6,664 nucleotides of DNA, from the NCBI GenBank assembly GCA_002398105.1, contig DHCD01000010.1, positions 48,827 to 55,490 of the forward strand, given 5' to 3'. The translations under genes were made by a program, and so were the position numbers. Each line of letters starts with the position of its first letter. Positions within the stretch are counted from its first letter, which is position 1. The notes under the pieces were generated by a model. The model was not told where the DNA came from and ran no database searches. It worked only from the letters and a program-made list of their open reading frames with translations. Below, in pieces: positions 1-6,472 of this stretch. Source of the stretch: Syntrophomonas sp. UBA4911. Lineage in GTDB: Bacteria > Bacillota > Syntrophomonadia > Syntrophomonadales > Syntrophomonadaceae.

Positions 1-47
1 GGTCATTAAGGGTTGGACAAGGGGTGTATTTTAGGCATATTTCCGAT

Positions 48-53
48 TATAAT
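48..53 (+). promoter_or_regulatory. Possible -10 box of a hemL promoter
   Basis: A perfect TATAAT lies 29 bases upstream of the hemL start and 15 bases upstream of its Shine-Dalgarno sequence. Transcription from here would begin near position 60 and give a short leader. No good -35 element lies at the usual 16-18 base spacing; the best hexamer is TGTATT at 25-30. A second weak pair, TTGGAC at 13-18 with CATATT at 36-41 and a 17-base spacer, is also present. In AT-rich DNA a lone TATAAT can arise by chance, so this is tentative. Confidence 0.33.
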
Positions 54-82
54 TAAATACCGATTTATAAGGAGAAATAAAA

Positions 83-1369
83 ATGGAAAGGGAAAAATCT
101 GAACAGCTATTCGCCCAGGCGCAGGGCCTGATACCAGGTGGAGTAAACAGTCCGGTCAGGGCTTTCAAGGCGGTAGGCATGAATCCGGTGTTTATCAAAG
201 CGGGTAAAGGCTCTAAAATCTATGATGTGGACGGCAATGAATATATTGACTATGTAGGTTCATGGGGCCCACTGATTTTGGGCCATAGCCATCCTGAGGT
301 AGTAGAGGCCATATGCCGGGCCGCCCAGCGGGGAACCAGTTACGGGGCTCCCTGTGAAGGGGAAGTTGAACTGGCCCAGCTTATAACTGAGGCCATACCC
401 TCAATAGAAAAAATACGCATGGTTAATTCCGGGACCGAGGCCACCATGAGCGCCGTCAGGCTGGCGCGGGCCTATACCGGAAGAAATAAGATAATAAAGT
501 TTGAGGGCTGTTATCACGGACATGCCGACGCCTTTTTGCTTAAGGCCGGTTCCGGTCTTTTGACCGCAGGTGTTCCCAGCAGTCCGGGTGTTCCGGAAGC
601 GGTGGTGCAGGATACCTTGATTGCCCGCTACAATGACCTGGAGTCGGTGGAAAATTTATTTAAAGAATGGGGCCGGGATATAGCGGCGGTTATCGTTGAG
701 CCCGTTGCCGGCAATATGGGGTTAGTGCTCCCGGAAGGGGAATTTTTAAAAGGATTGCGCCGTATTACTGAATTCAATGGCAGTCTGTTAATATTTGACG
801 AGGTAATAAGCGGTTTCCGCCTTTGCTATGGCGGGTTCCAGAATTATTGCAACCTGACCCCGGATCTGACCACCCTGGGTAAAATAATCGGGGGCGGATT
901 GCCGGTAGGGGCTTATGGCGGCCGGAAAGATATTATGGATCGGGTAGCTCCCAGCGGAGATGTATACCAGGCCGGAACCCTTTCCGGCAATCCTCTGGCT
1001 ATGGCTGCCGGCGCTGCCACTCTGCGTATGCTTAAGGACAGCGACTGGTATGACCGTCTGGAAGTAATGACTTATGTCCTTACCACCAGGGTAAAAAGCG
1101 CTTTTGAAGAGCATGATCTTTATTATAATGTAAATCGGCTGGGTTCCATGTTTTGTGTTTTCTTTACCAATGAAGAGGTGTGCTGCTATGAAACGGTAAT
1201 GAAATGCGATACCCAAAAATATGCTCAATTCTATCGTGAATTACTGAAAGAAGGGGTATATCTGCCTCCGGCTCAGTTTGAAGTCAGCTTTCTATCCTGC
1301 GCCCATGATGAGGATGATATAGAAAAAACCGTGGCTGCAGTTAACCGGGCTCTGGAACGAATCATCTAA
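83..1369 (+). CDS. hemL: Glutamate-1-semialdehyde 2,1-aminomutase
   Basis: This PLP-dependent enzyme converts glutamate-1-semialdehyde to 5-aminolevulinate in the cytoplasm, the last step of the C5 route to heme, siroheme and cobalamin. The 428 residues match the usual family length (about 425-435). Visible landmarks are VNSPVRAF at 21-28, SGTEATMSAVRLAR at 116-129 (PLP phosphate region), GCYHGHAD at 142-149, FDEVISGFR with Asp239 (expected to hold the pyridine nitrogen), TTLGKIIGGGLPVGA with Lys267 (the Schiff-base lysine, equivalent to E. coli Lys265), and AGTLSGNPLAMAAG at 297-310. These separate it from ordinary class III aminotransferases. The ATG is well placed after AAGGAG at 69-74. 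cheR follows 56 bases later with no terminator between them, so read-through is possible. No other hem gene is in view; partners may lie upstream. Nothing indicates damage. Confidence 0.97.
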   Translation: MEREKSEQLFAQAQGLIPGGVNSPVRAFKAVGMNPVFIKAGKGSKIYDVDGNEYIDYVGSWGPLILGHSHPEVVEAICRAAQRGTSYGAPCEGEVELAQLITEAIPSIEKIRMVNSGTEATMSAVRLARAYTGRNKIIKFEGCYHGHADAFLLKAGSGLLTAGVPSSPGVPEAVVQDTLIARYNDLESVENLFKEWGRDIAAVIVEPVAGNMGLVLPEGEFLKGLRRITEFNGSLLIFDEVISGFRLCYGGFQNYCNLTPDLTTLGKIIGGGLPVGAYGGRKDIMDRVAPSGDVYQAGTLSGNPLAMAAGAATLRMLKDSDWYDRLEVMTYVLTTRVKSAFEEHDLYYNVNRLGSMFCVFFTNEEVCCYETVMKCDTQKYAQFYRELLKEGVYLPPAQFEVSFLSCAHDEDDIEKTVAAVNRALERII

Positions 1370-1411
1370 AGCGGTGCTGAACATTTTTCTCAATTATTTA
1401 CAAATACCTCT

Positions 1412-1418
1412 GGGAGGG
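1412..1418 (+). promoter_or_regulatory. Ribosome binding site fixing the TTG start of cheR
   Basis: GGGAGGG sits seven bases before the TTG at 1426. No in-frame ATG lies close by, and the next ATG (1433) is out of frame, so this site decides the start. A TTG at 1422 is out of frame and runs into a stop after four codons. Confidence 0.7.
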
Positions 1419-1425
1419 ATTTTGC

Positions 1426-2199
1426 TTGGAAGATGAGTGGGATGTATTTATACGCAAATTTGAAGCGCTTAGCAAAATTGATCTGAAATCATATAAAAGA
1501 CCGCAGATGGAGCGGCGCATCAATAGTTTTATGCGCACCGTGCAGACCGATGATTATAAGAGCTTTATTGCCTTATTGAGCAGCAATCATGAAATATATC
1601 GAAAATTTTTGGATCATATAACCATCAATGTATCAGAGTTTTTTCGTAATGCCAATCACTGGGATATAATGGAAAAGCAGATTATACCGGTACTGCTTAA
1701 AGACCATAAAAAATTAAAAATCTGGAGTGCCGGCTGTTCCACAGGTGAAGAAGCTTATTCCCTGGCTATGATGTGCAATGAAAGCCGTATTGATTTAAGC
1801 GACCAGATTCTGGCTACCGATATTGATAATGAAGTGCTGGAAAAGGCGGCTTTGGGCATTTATTCGAGTAAAGCCGTGCAAACATTGCCATCTTATTATC
1901 TGGAGAAATACTTTTTACCGGAGGGAAATTTTTATTGTATAAAAGACAGCATTAAAAAGATGGTTCGCTTTCAGCAGCAGGACCTGCTTAAAGACAACTT
2001 CGGACGAGCTTTTGATCTCATATTGTGCCGTAATGTGGTAATATATTTCACTGAGGCCAGCAAGCAGGGACTTTATCGGAAATTTTGCGACGCCCTGCGC
2101 CCCGGAGGGATTCTATTTATCGGGAGCACAGAACAGATATTTCAAGCCCGGGAACTGGGCTTACAGTCGATTGCTACGTTTTTTTATCAAAAAATATAA
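1426..2199 (+). CDS. cheR: Chemotaxis protein methyltransferase CheR
   Basis: CheR uses S-adenosylmethionine to methylate glutamates on methyl-accepting chemotaxis receptors, setting adaptation together with the esterase CheB. The 257 residues are normal for a stand-alone CheR. Residues 1-75 form the helical N-terminal domain, ending in TINVSEFFRN (67-76), a variant of the TxNxTxFFR motif. The Rossmann-fold methyltransferase domain follows: SAGCSTGEEAYSLAM at 101-115 (SAM-binding loop), ATDIDNEVLEKA at 130-141 (acidic residue for the ribose), DLILCRNVVIYF at 197-208, and LRPGGILFIGSTE at 224-236. No TPR or response-regulator extension and no pentapeptide-binding insertion is obvious. Translation starts at TTG behind GGGAGGG. 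No other chemotaxis gene is in the window, so this is an orphan locus between hemL and etfB. Its receptor partner cannot be inferred. Confidence 0.94.
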   Translation: MEDEWDVFIRKFEALSKIDLKSYKRPQMERRINSFMRTVQTDDYKSFIALLSSNHEIYRKFLDHITINVSEFFRNANHWDIMEKQIIPVLLKDHKKLKIWSAGCSTGEEAYSLAMMCNESRIDLSDQILATDIDNEVLEKAALGIYSSKAVQTLPSYYLEKYFLPEGNFYCIKDSIKKMVRFQQQDLLKDNFGRAFDLILCRNVVIYFTEASKQGLYRKFCDALRPGGILFIGSTEQIFQARELGLQSIATFFYQKI

Positions 2200-2261
2200 G
2201 ATTGCTACGAAATTAACAAAATCTTTATCATTTAACTTAAAAAAGCAGGAAAAATTCCATC

Positions 2262-2277
2262 AATATCGAACGATATT
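2262..2277 (+). promoter_or_regulatory. Perfect 16-bp palindrome upstream of etfB, possible operator
   Basis: AATATCG-AA-CGATATT is a perfect inverted repeat with seven-base arms and a two-base centre, in the gap between cheR and etfB about 186 bases before the etfB Shine-Dalgarno sequence. The small centre suits a dimeric regulator's DNA site better than an RNA hairpin. The core ATCGAA resembles part of a Spo0A box (TGTCGAA) only loosely. No convincing promoter hexamers could be paired nearby, so the operator role is inference from symmetry and position. Confidence 0.3.
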
Positions 2278-2448
2278 AGTGACATGCCTATTTTTTTGAA
2301 CTGTTAATTATATTTTTAACCCTGGCGGTAATGTTGCCGTGGGCAAAAATATATAGATTCTTGATCATGGGGGTGATGGAGAGGGCTAGTTTTGCTTCTC
2401 GGTGGACTATTATTTGCAGTTCAGCACATTTAAAAACTATTAGTTGAA

Positions 2449-2455
2449 AAGGAGG
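2449..2455 (+). promoter_or_regulatory. Ribosome binding site that decides the etfB start
   Basis: AAGGAGG ends one base before the ATG at 2457, too close for initiation, but seven bases before the in-frame TTG at 2463. The spacing favours the TTG, which also gives an N-terminus (MKVLVCVKQ) like other EtfB proteins. Confidence 0.7.
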
Positions 2456-2462
2456 AATGAAC

Positions 2463-3215
2463 TTGAAGGTTCTAGTATGTGTTAAGCAGACATTTGACAC
2501 AGAAGCCAAAATTGAATTAAAGGATGGCAAAATTGCCGACGCCGGTATTAATCTGATTATTAATCCTTATGATGAAGTAGCGGTTGAAGGTGCTATCCAG
2601 TTGAAGGAAAAGGGCGTCGCCAAGGAAATAGTGGTGGTTTCCACCGGTTCTGACAAGGCTATGGACGCGATCCGCACCGCTCTTGCCATGGGCGCAGACA
2701 GAGGTATACTGATTACCCAGGATCCAGGCGCCGATGAGTATGCCCGGGCAGTTGCTCTGGCTGCTGCTATTAAAGATGAGAATCCGGATCTGGTGCTGGC
2801 AGGTCATGTCGCTGCTGATGACGGGTCTTCTCAGGTTCCTACCCGCATTGCAGAGATTCTTGGTTTCCCCCATATCAACGTCATAACCAGCCTGGATATT
2901 GCCGGGGGTAAAGCTGTTGCCGCCAGTGAAGCTGATGGCGGAACTCAAGTAACCGAAGTTAGCCTGCCAGCAGTAATATCCAGTCAGGTAAGCTGGAACG
3001 AACCCCGTTATCCTTCCATGAAGGGTATCATGCAGGCCAAGAAAAAACCGGTGGCTACAGTTGCTGCCGCCGCTGCTGACAATAAAACAGCCATAGTTGA
3101 GTTTTCTTTACCGGCAGCCAAACAAGCCGGCATCAAGATTGAAGAAGACCCTGACGTAGCTGCTGCCAAGCTGGCCGACTGGATGAAGAACGTTGTTAAA
3201 GTAGAAATAAAATAA
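2463..3215 (+). CDS. etfB: Electron transfer flavoprotein beta subunit
   Basis: EtfB pairs with EtfA in a cytoplasmic flavoprotein that takes electrons from acyl-CoA dehydrogenases. EtfB carries the AMP or second-flavin nucleotide site and the loop that docks on the dehydrogenase. From the TTG the protein is 250 residues, normal for the family. Landmarks are the N-terminal strand VLVCVKQTFDT (3-13), NPYDEVAVE (34-42), a nucleotide-binding stretch AADDGSSQVPTRIAE (117-131), and NEPRYPSMKGIMQAKKKP (179-196), which matches the conserved recognition loop seen in mitochondrial EtfB. An alternative ATG at 2457 adds two residues but lies against the Shine-Dalgarno sequence. etfA follows after 40 bases with its own ribosome binding site, so the two are almost certainly co-transcribed. 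Whether this Etf bifurcates electrons cannot be read safely by eye; pairing with a quinone-linked membrane partner argues for a non-bifurcating role. No acyl-CoA dehydrogenase gene is in the window. Confidence 0.95.
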   Translation: MKVLVCVKQTFDTEAKIELKDGKIADAGINLIINPYDEVAVEGAIQLKEKGVAKEIVVVSTGSDKAMDAIRTALAMGADRGILITQDPGADEYARAVALAAAIKDENPDLVLAGHVAADDGSSQVPTRIAEILGFPHINVITSLDIAGGKAVAASEADGGTQVTEVSLPAVISSQVSWNEPRYPSMKGIMQAKKKPVATVAAAAADNKTAIVEFSLPAAKQAGIKIEEDPDVAAAKLADWMKNVVKVEIK

Positions 3216-3255
3216 TTAGGATAAGTTTTTACTTATTATATAAGGAGGGTAATCA

Positions 3256-4209
3256 ATGGCAGGAACATGGGTATTTGTAGAACAAAGAGATGGAAATATC
3301 CGTAAGGTAACATTCGAAATGCTCACAGAAGCTAAAAAATACGGTGACGAAGTAAGTGCTGTGGTTTTCGGCAAGGGTGTTAAAGGCCTGGCTCCGGAAT
3401 TTGCCAAATTTGGTGCGGATAAAGTATACGCAGTCGAAGGCGACGTATTTGCAGATTATAACACGGGGGCCTACGTAGCCCAGATAGTGGCTATGATTAA
3501 TGAGTTTAAGCCCAATGCGGTTCTGTTTGCCCACAGCTTTAACGGCAGAGATTTTGCTTCCCGGCTGGCTCAGAAATTAGAAGCAGGGCTGGCAACCGAC
3601 GTTATTGCTGCTGAAATCAGTGCCGGCAAAGGCCTATTCACGAGAGCTATTTATGCTGGTAAAGCTTTGTCCAAGGTAGAGATTACCACCAGTCCTATAC
3701 TGGCAACGATTCGCCCGGGCGTATTCGGCGTGGCCGAAAGCGCTGGTGCCGGTGCAGTGGTAGAGCCCGCTGTTGCCGCCGGTGCAGGCGATGTTTATCA
3801 GATAGTTAAAGAATTCAAACCTACGGTTTCAGCTCGTCCGGAACTGACCGAAGCTGAAGTTGTTGTATCCGGCGGCCGTGGCTGCAAGGGTCCTGAAGGA
3901 ATCAAAATTATTGAAGAATTCGCCGATCTGCTCGGAGCTGCAGTGGGCGGATCACGTGCTTCCATTGATTCCGGCTGGCTGGGACATGAACTCCAGGTAG
4001 GCCAAACCGGCAAGGTGGTTAACCCCAATCTCTATGTTGCTTGCGGTATTTCCGGAGCTATCCAGCATCTGGCGGGTATGTCTTCATCCAAGTTTATAGC
4101 GGCAGTTAACACCGATACTGAAGCTCCTATATTTAACGTATCCGATTTTGGTGTTGTTGGCGATTTGTTCAAGGTTGTTCCTCTTCTGGTAGCTGAACTG
4201 AAGAAATAG
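3256..4209 (+). CDS. etfA: Electron transfer flavoprotein alpha subunit
   Basis: EtfA binds the mobile FAD of the Etf heterodimer and passes electrons on to the membrane acceptor. The 317 residues fit the family. Domain I (about 1-190) has WVFVEQRDGNIRKVTFE near the N-terminus, a GRDFASRLAQKLEAGLATDV segment (97-116) and TIRPGVF (151-157), then a Gly/Ala-rich linker (160-180). The FAD domain shows SGGRG (205-209), an Arg234 in GGSR expected to contact the flavin, QVGQTGK (247-253), and a full match to the PROSITE-type EtfA signature from Leu259 to Asn285 (LYVACGISGAIQHLAG, then IAAVN). The ATG has AAGGAGGG six bases upstream. It follows etfB by 40 bases and precedes the membrane oxidoreductase gene by 89 bases, with a strong hairpin in that gap. 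The usual GASR is GGSR here, a minor variant. No damage is seen. Confidence 0.96.
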   Translation: MAGTWVFVEQRDGNIRKVTFEMLTEAKKYGDEVSAVVFGKGVKGLAPEFAKFGADKVYAVEGDVFADYNTGAYVAQIVAMINEFKPNAVLFAHSFNGRDFASRLAQKLEAGLATDVIAAEISAGKGLFTRAIYAGKALSKVEITTSPILATIRPGVFGVAESAGAGAVVEPAVAAGAGDVYQIVKEFKPTVSARPELTEAEVVVSGGRGCKGPEGIKIIEEFADLLGAAVGGSRASIDSGWLGHELQVGQTGKVVNPNLYVACGISGAIQHLAGMSSSKFIAAVNTDTEAPIFNVSDFGVVGDLFKVVPLLVAELKK

Positions 4210-4227
4210 TTGGCCTCCGGCGGAAAT

Positions 4228-4268
4228 GGTATTTACTGGGTATACTGGGGTATATCCAGTAAATTACC
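4228..4268 (+). other. Strong RNA hairpin between etfA and the membrane oxidoreductase gene
   Basis: The 5' arm GGTATTTACTGGGTATAC (4228-4245) pairs with 4250-4268 around a TGGG tetraloop. Pairing covers 18 base pairs with one G-U pair (4240-4255) and one bulged T (4265). The stem begins 19 bases after the etfA stop and ends 14 bases before the next Shine-Dalgarno sequence. No T-run follows at once; only a GTGTTTTT stretch appears about eight bases later, so it is a poor intrinsic terminator. A transcript-stabilising, processing or partial-attenuation element that sets the ratio of soluble Etf to membrane protein is a reasonable inference. The structure is seen; the function is not. Confidence 0.72.
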
Positions 4269-4282
4269 TGGTTGTGTTTTTG

Positions 4283-4289
4283 AGGAGGG
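4283..4289 (+). promoter_or_regulatory. Ribosome binding site of the membrane oxidoreductase gene
   Basis: AGGAGGG lies six bases before a TTG (4296) and nine bases before the adjacent in-frame ATG (4299), so either could initiate. The ATG is preferred by codon. Another ATG at 4291 is out of frame and only one base from the Shine-Dalgarno sequence. Confidence 0.6.
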
Positions 4290-4298
4290 AATGAATTG

Positions 4299-6428
4299 AT
4301 GATTTTTGGCTTTGAAGAATTGCAGGGCGGCTATGATGTCCCGATGCGGGTGGTCGGGGCCAATATTCCCTACGAATGGCTTATTTATATTTTAATGTTT
4401 ATTCCTATCGGAATTTTCCTTTATGGTTTTTATAAGAGAGCTAGAGTATGGTATCTGGCTAAGGGAGAACTGCATCGGAATGACAAAGTGGGTTCCCGTA
4501 TCGTTTCCTGGCTGGTTTTCAGTTTTGCTCAGGCCAGAGTTATTCGTAAGCCATTGGCGGGTTGGATGCATGCCTTTCTGTTTTGGGGATTTTTGGTGTT
4601 GGCTCTGGCGGCAGGTGTTGATGCCGCCCATTTCTGGCTGGGTTGGCCGCATATTGAAGGGGCTTCCTATATCGGCTTCTCAGCTGTAGTTGATATACTT
4701 GGCCTGCTGGCTCTGATTGGTATTGTGGTTCTGGCAGCGATCAGATATATACAAAAACCTGAACGCCTCAATGATACCCGGTCTGAAGACGGCTGGATGA
4801 TCCTGTTGATCTTTGTTATTCTGCTTACCGGTTACTTTATTGAAGGCTTAAGGATAGCCGCTCAGATTCAAATGTCGGCTACCCTGGATCAGATTGCCTA
4901 CGAACAGGCGGCATCTCCTATAGGTTGGCTTTTTGCAGGCCTTTTTGGTGGTATGACTGTCGACTCCATGCTTATGTGGCACCGTATTCTCTGGTGGTTC
5001 CACATGGCTATTGCCTTTGCTTTTATAGCTCTGGTACCTTTTACCAAACTGTGGCATATTTTTGCCAGCATGTTGAACTATGCTTTCCGCGATCTCGAAC
5101 CATCCGCTTGTCGTATGGTATACAATATTGAAGAAGCGACTTCCTTTGGGGTAGAGAACATTGAAGAATTTGGCTGGAAGGATTTACTGGATCTGGATGC
5201 CTGTATCCGTTGCGGAAGGTGTCAGGAAAATTGCCCGGCGTTTAATACCGGTAAAAAGCTCAATCCTAAAGTCACCCTTATCCAGGCCATGAAGACCCAC
5301 CTGGATGCCAAAGCTCCTTATCTTTTAGAGGCTAAAGCCAGCGGAGCGGCTGAGGTGGAAGAGATGGCTATGACCGAAGAGGCAGAGGCTGCCAATCCTA
5401 TGGAAGCCAGCCTGATTTATGATGTCGTAACTACTGATGTTATATGGGATTGCACCAACTGCCGGGCATGTATGGAACATTGTCCCATGTTTATAGAGCA
5501 TATCCCCAAAATAGTTGAAATGCGCCGTAACCTGGTTATGTGGCAGGGCGATATGCCGGGTGAAGCCCAGATGGCCTTTACCAATATGGAGCGCAATTAC
5601 AATCCCTGGGGGGTAGGTTGGGCTAATCGCGCCGGATGGTTGACGGAAAGAGGCGTCAGGGAAATGGTAAACCTCTTACCGGAAGACGGCAAAGAATTTG
5701 AATATTTGCTTTATGCCGGCTGTGCGGTATCCTTTGATGACAGATATAAGAGGGTCGGTGAAGCGCTGGTCAGACTGCTTGATAAGGCAGGGGTAAGCTT
5801 TGGCTATCTGGGTACCGAGGAGTACTGCTGCGGAGACTCGGCCAGAAGATTAGGCAACGAGTACCTTTATCAGACCTTGGTGCAGCAGAATCTGGAATCC
5901 TTTAACAACTATGGCGTCAAGAAGATTATAGTTGTCTGCCCCCATGGCTATACCGCCCTGAAAAACGAATATCCGCAAATGGGCGGGAACTTTGAAGTTT
6001 ACCATTATACTGAAATTTTGGCTAAGCTGATAGCCGAGGGCAAGCTTAAAGCTGATAAATCCTTGACCGCCAAGATAACTTATCATGATTCCTGTTTCCT
6101 GGGACGCCATAACAGCGTATATGACGAACCGCGAAGGGTTCTTAGTGCTGCAGGATGCCATGTAGTTGAGATTGAAAAAGGCAGGAACTTTGGATTCTGC
6201 TGTGGCGCCGGCGGCGGACGCATGTGGCTGGAGGAAGAAGCGGTAGAAGGCTACAAACGTATTAACGATACCAGAACCGACCAACTGCTGGTTCCCGAGC
6301 CGGAAATGATAGTGACCAACTGTCCTTTCTGTCTGACCATGATATCCGATGGCGTGAAAGCAGCAGAGAAAGAAGAACAGACTAAAGTATTTGATGTTGC
6401 CGAAGTACTTTGGAAGGCTATGGAATAA
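4299..6428 (+). CDS. Membrane CCG-domain Fe-S oxidoreductase, probable Etf:menaquinone oxidoreductase (EMO/DUF224 family)
   Basis: This protein probably takes electrons from reduced EtfAB and delivers them to menaquinone in the cytoplasmic membrane. From the ATG it has 709 residues. Residues 25-250 form a NarI-like membrane domain with five or six hydrophobic spans (about 25-45, 90-110, 126-150, 166-186, a weak one at 205-222, and 229-248). His91, His228, His235 and His253 are candidate b-heme ligands. The soluble part holds two ferredoxin-type motifs, Cys302/305/308/312 and Cys385/388/391/395, joined by a 72-residue segment with an acidic, Ala/Met-rich stretch. Two HdrB-like CCG domains follow. 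The second is complete (Cys599, Cys634-635, Cys675, Cys678). The first has Cys475, Cys510-511 and Cys547, but Gly550 where the last Cys is expected (CPHG). Position after etfBA and the terminator right after it support one operon. A TTG start at 4296 would add one residue. A lactate- or glycolate-type or Hdr-like role is less likely given the Etf neighbours. Confidence 0.9.
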   Translation: MIFGFEELQGGYDVPMRVVGANIPYEWLIYILMFIPIGIFLYGFYKRARVWYLAKGELHRNDKVGSRIVSWLVFSFAQARVIRKPLAGWMHAFLFWGFLVLALAAGVDAAHFWLGWPHIEGASYIGFSAVVDILGLLALIGIVVLAAIRYIQKPERLNDTRSEDGWMILLIFVILLTGYFIEGLRIAAQIQMSATLDQIAYEQAASPIGWLFAGLFGGMTVDSMLMWHRILWWFHMAIAFAFIALVPFTKLWHIFASMLNYAFRDLEPSACRMVYNIEEATSFGVENIEEFGWKDLLDLDACIRCGRCQENCPAFNTGKKLNPKVTLIQAMKTHLDAKAPYLLEAKASGAAEVEEMAMTEEAEAANPMEASLIYDVVTTDVIWDCTNCRACMEHCPMFIEHIPKIVEMRRNLVMWQGDMPGEAQMAFTNMERNYNPWGVGWANRAGWLTERGVREMVNLLPEDGKEFEYLLYAGCAVSFDDRYKRVGEALVRLLDKAGVSFGYLGTEEYCCGDSARRLGNEYLYQTLVQQNLESFNNYGVKKIIVVCPHGYTALKNEYPQMGGNFEVYHYTEILAKLIAEGKLKADKSLTAKITYHDSCFLGRHNSVYDEPRRVLSAAGCHVVEIEKGRNFGFCCGAGGGRMWLEEEAVEGYKRINDTRTDQLLVPEPEMIVTNCPFCLTMISDGVKAAEKEEQTKVFDVAEVLWKAME

Positions 6429-6439
6429 CGGCAAATCAT

Positions 6440-6472
6440 AAAAGGGAACCCTATTAAAGGGTTCCCTTTTTT
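6440..6472 (+). terminator. Rho-independent terminator ending the etf operon
   Basis: Thirteen perfect base pairs (AAAAGGGAACCCT at 6440-6452 with its complement at 6458-6470) enclose a five-base loop ATTAA. The + strand ends in a run of six T (6467-6472). It begins 12 bases after the oxidoreductase stop. The stem is also flanked by A residues on the left, so it could terminate minus-strand transcripts arriving from the right, with a shorter four-T run. Confidence 0.93.

Noticed and set aside
788..1228. 146-codon open frame on the minus strand inside hemL
   Set aside because: It lies wholly opposite the strongly supported hemL, has no recognisable domain, and its composition is that of an antisense shadow.
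2170..2200. T-run and A-run at the cheR end (TTTTTTT then AAAAAA) as a terminator
   Set aside because: The possible stem is only A-T pairs and lies inside the cheR coding sequence, so it would not be stable enough to stop transcription.
4291..4301. Two-codon frame ATG-AAT-TGA whose stop overlaps the oxidoreductase ATG
   Set aside because: The upstream ATG is only one base from the Shine-Dalgarno sequence, too close to initiate, so a minimal upstream frame is not supported.
5850..6434. 194-codon minus-strand open frame opposite the CCG domains
   Set aside because: It is antisense to the conserved cysteine motifs of the oxidoreductase, resembles no family I know, and is best explained as a shadow.
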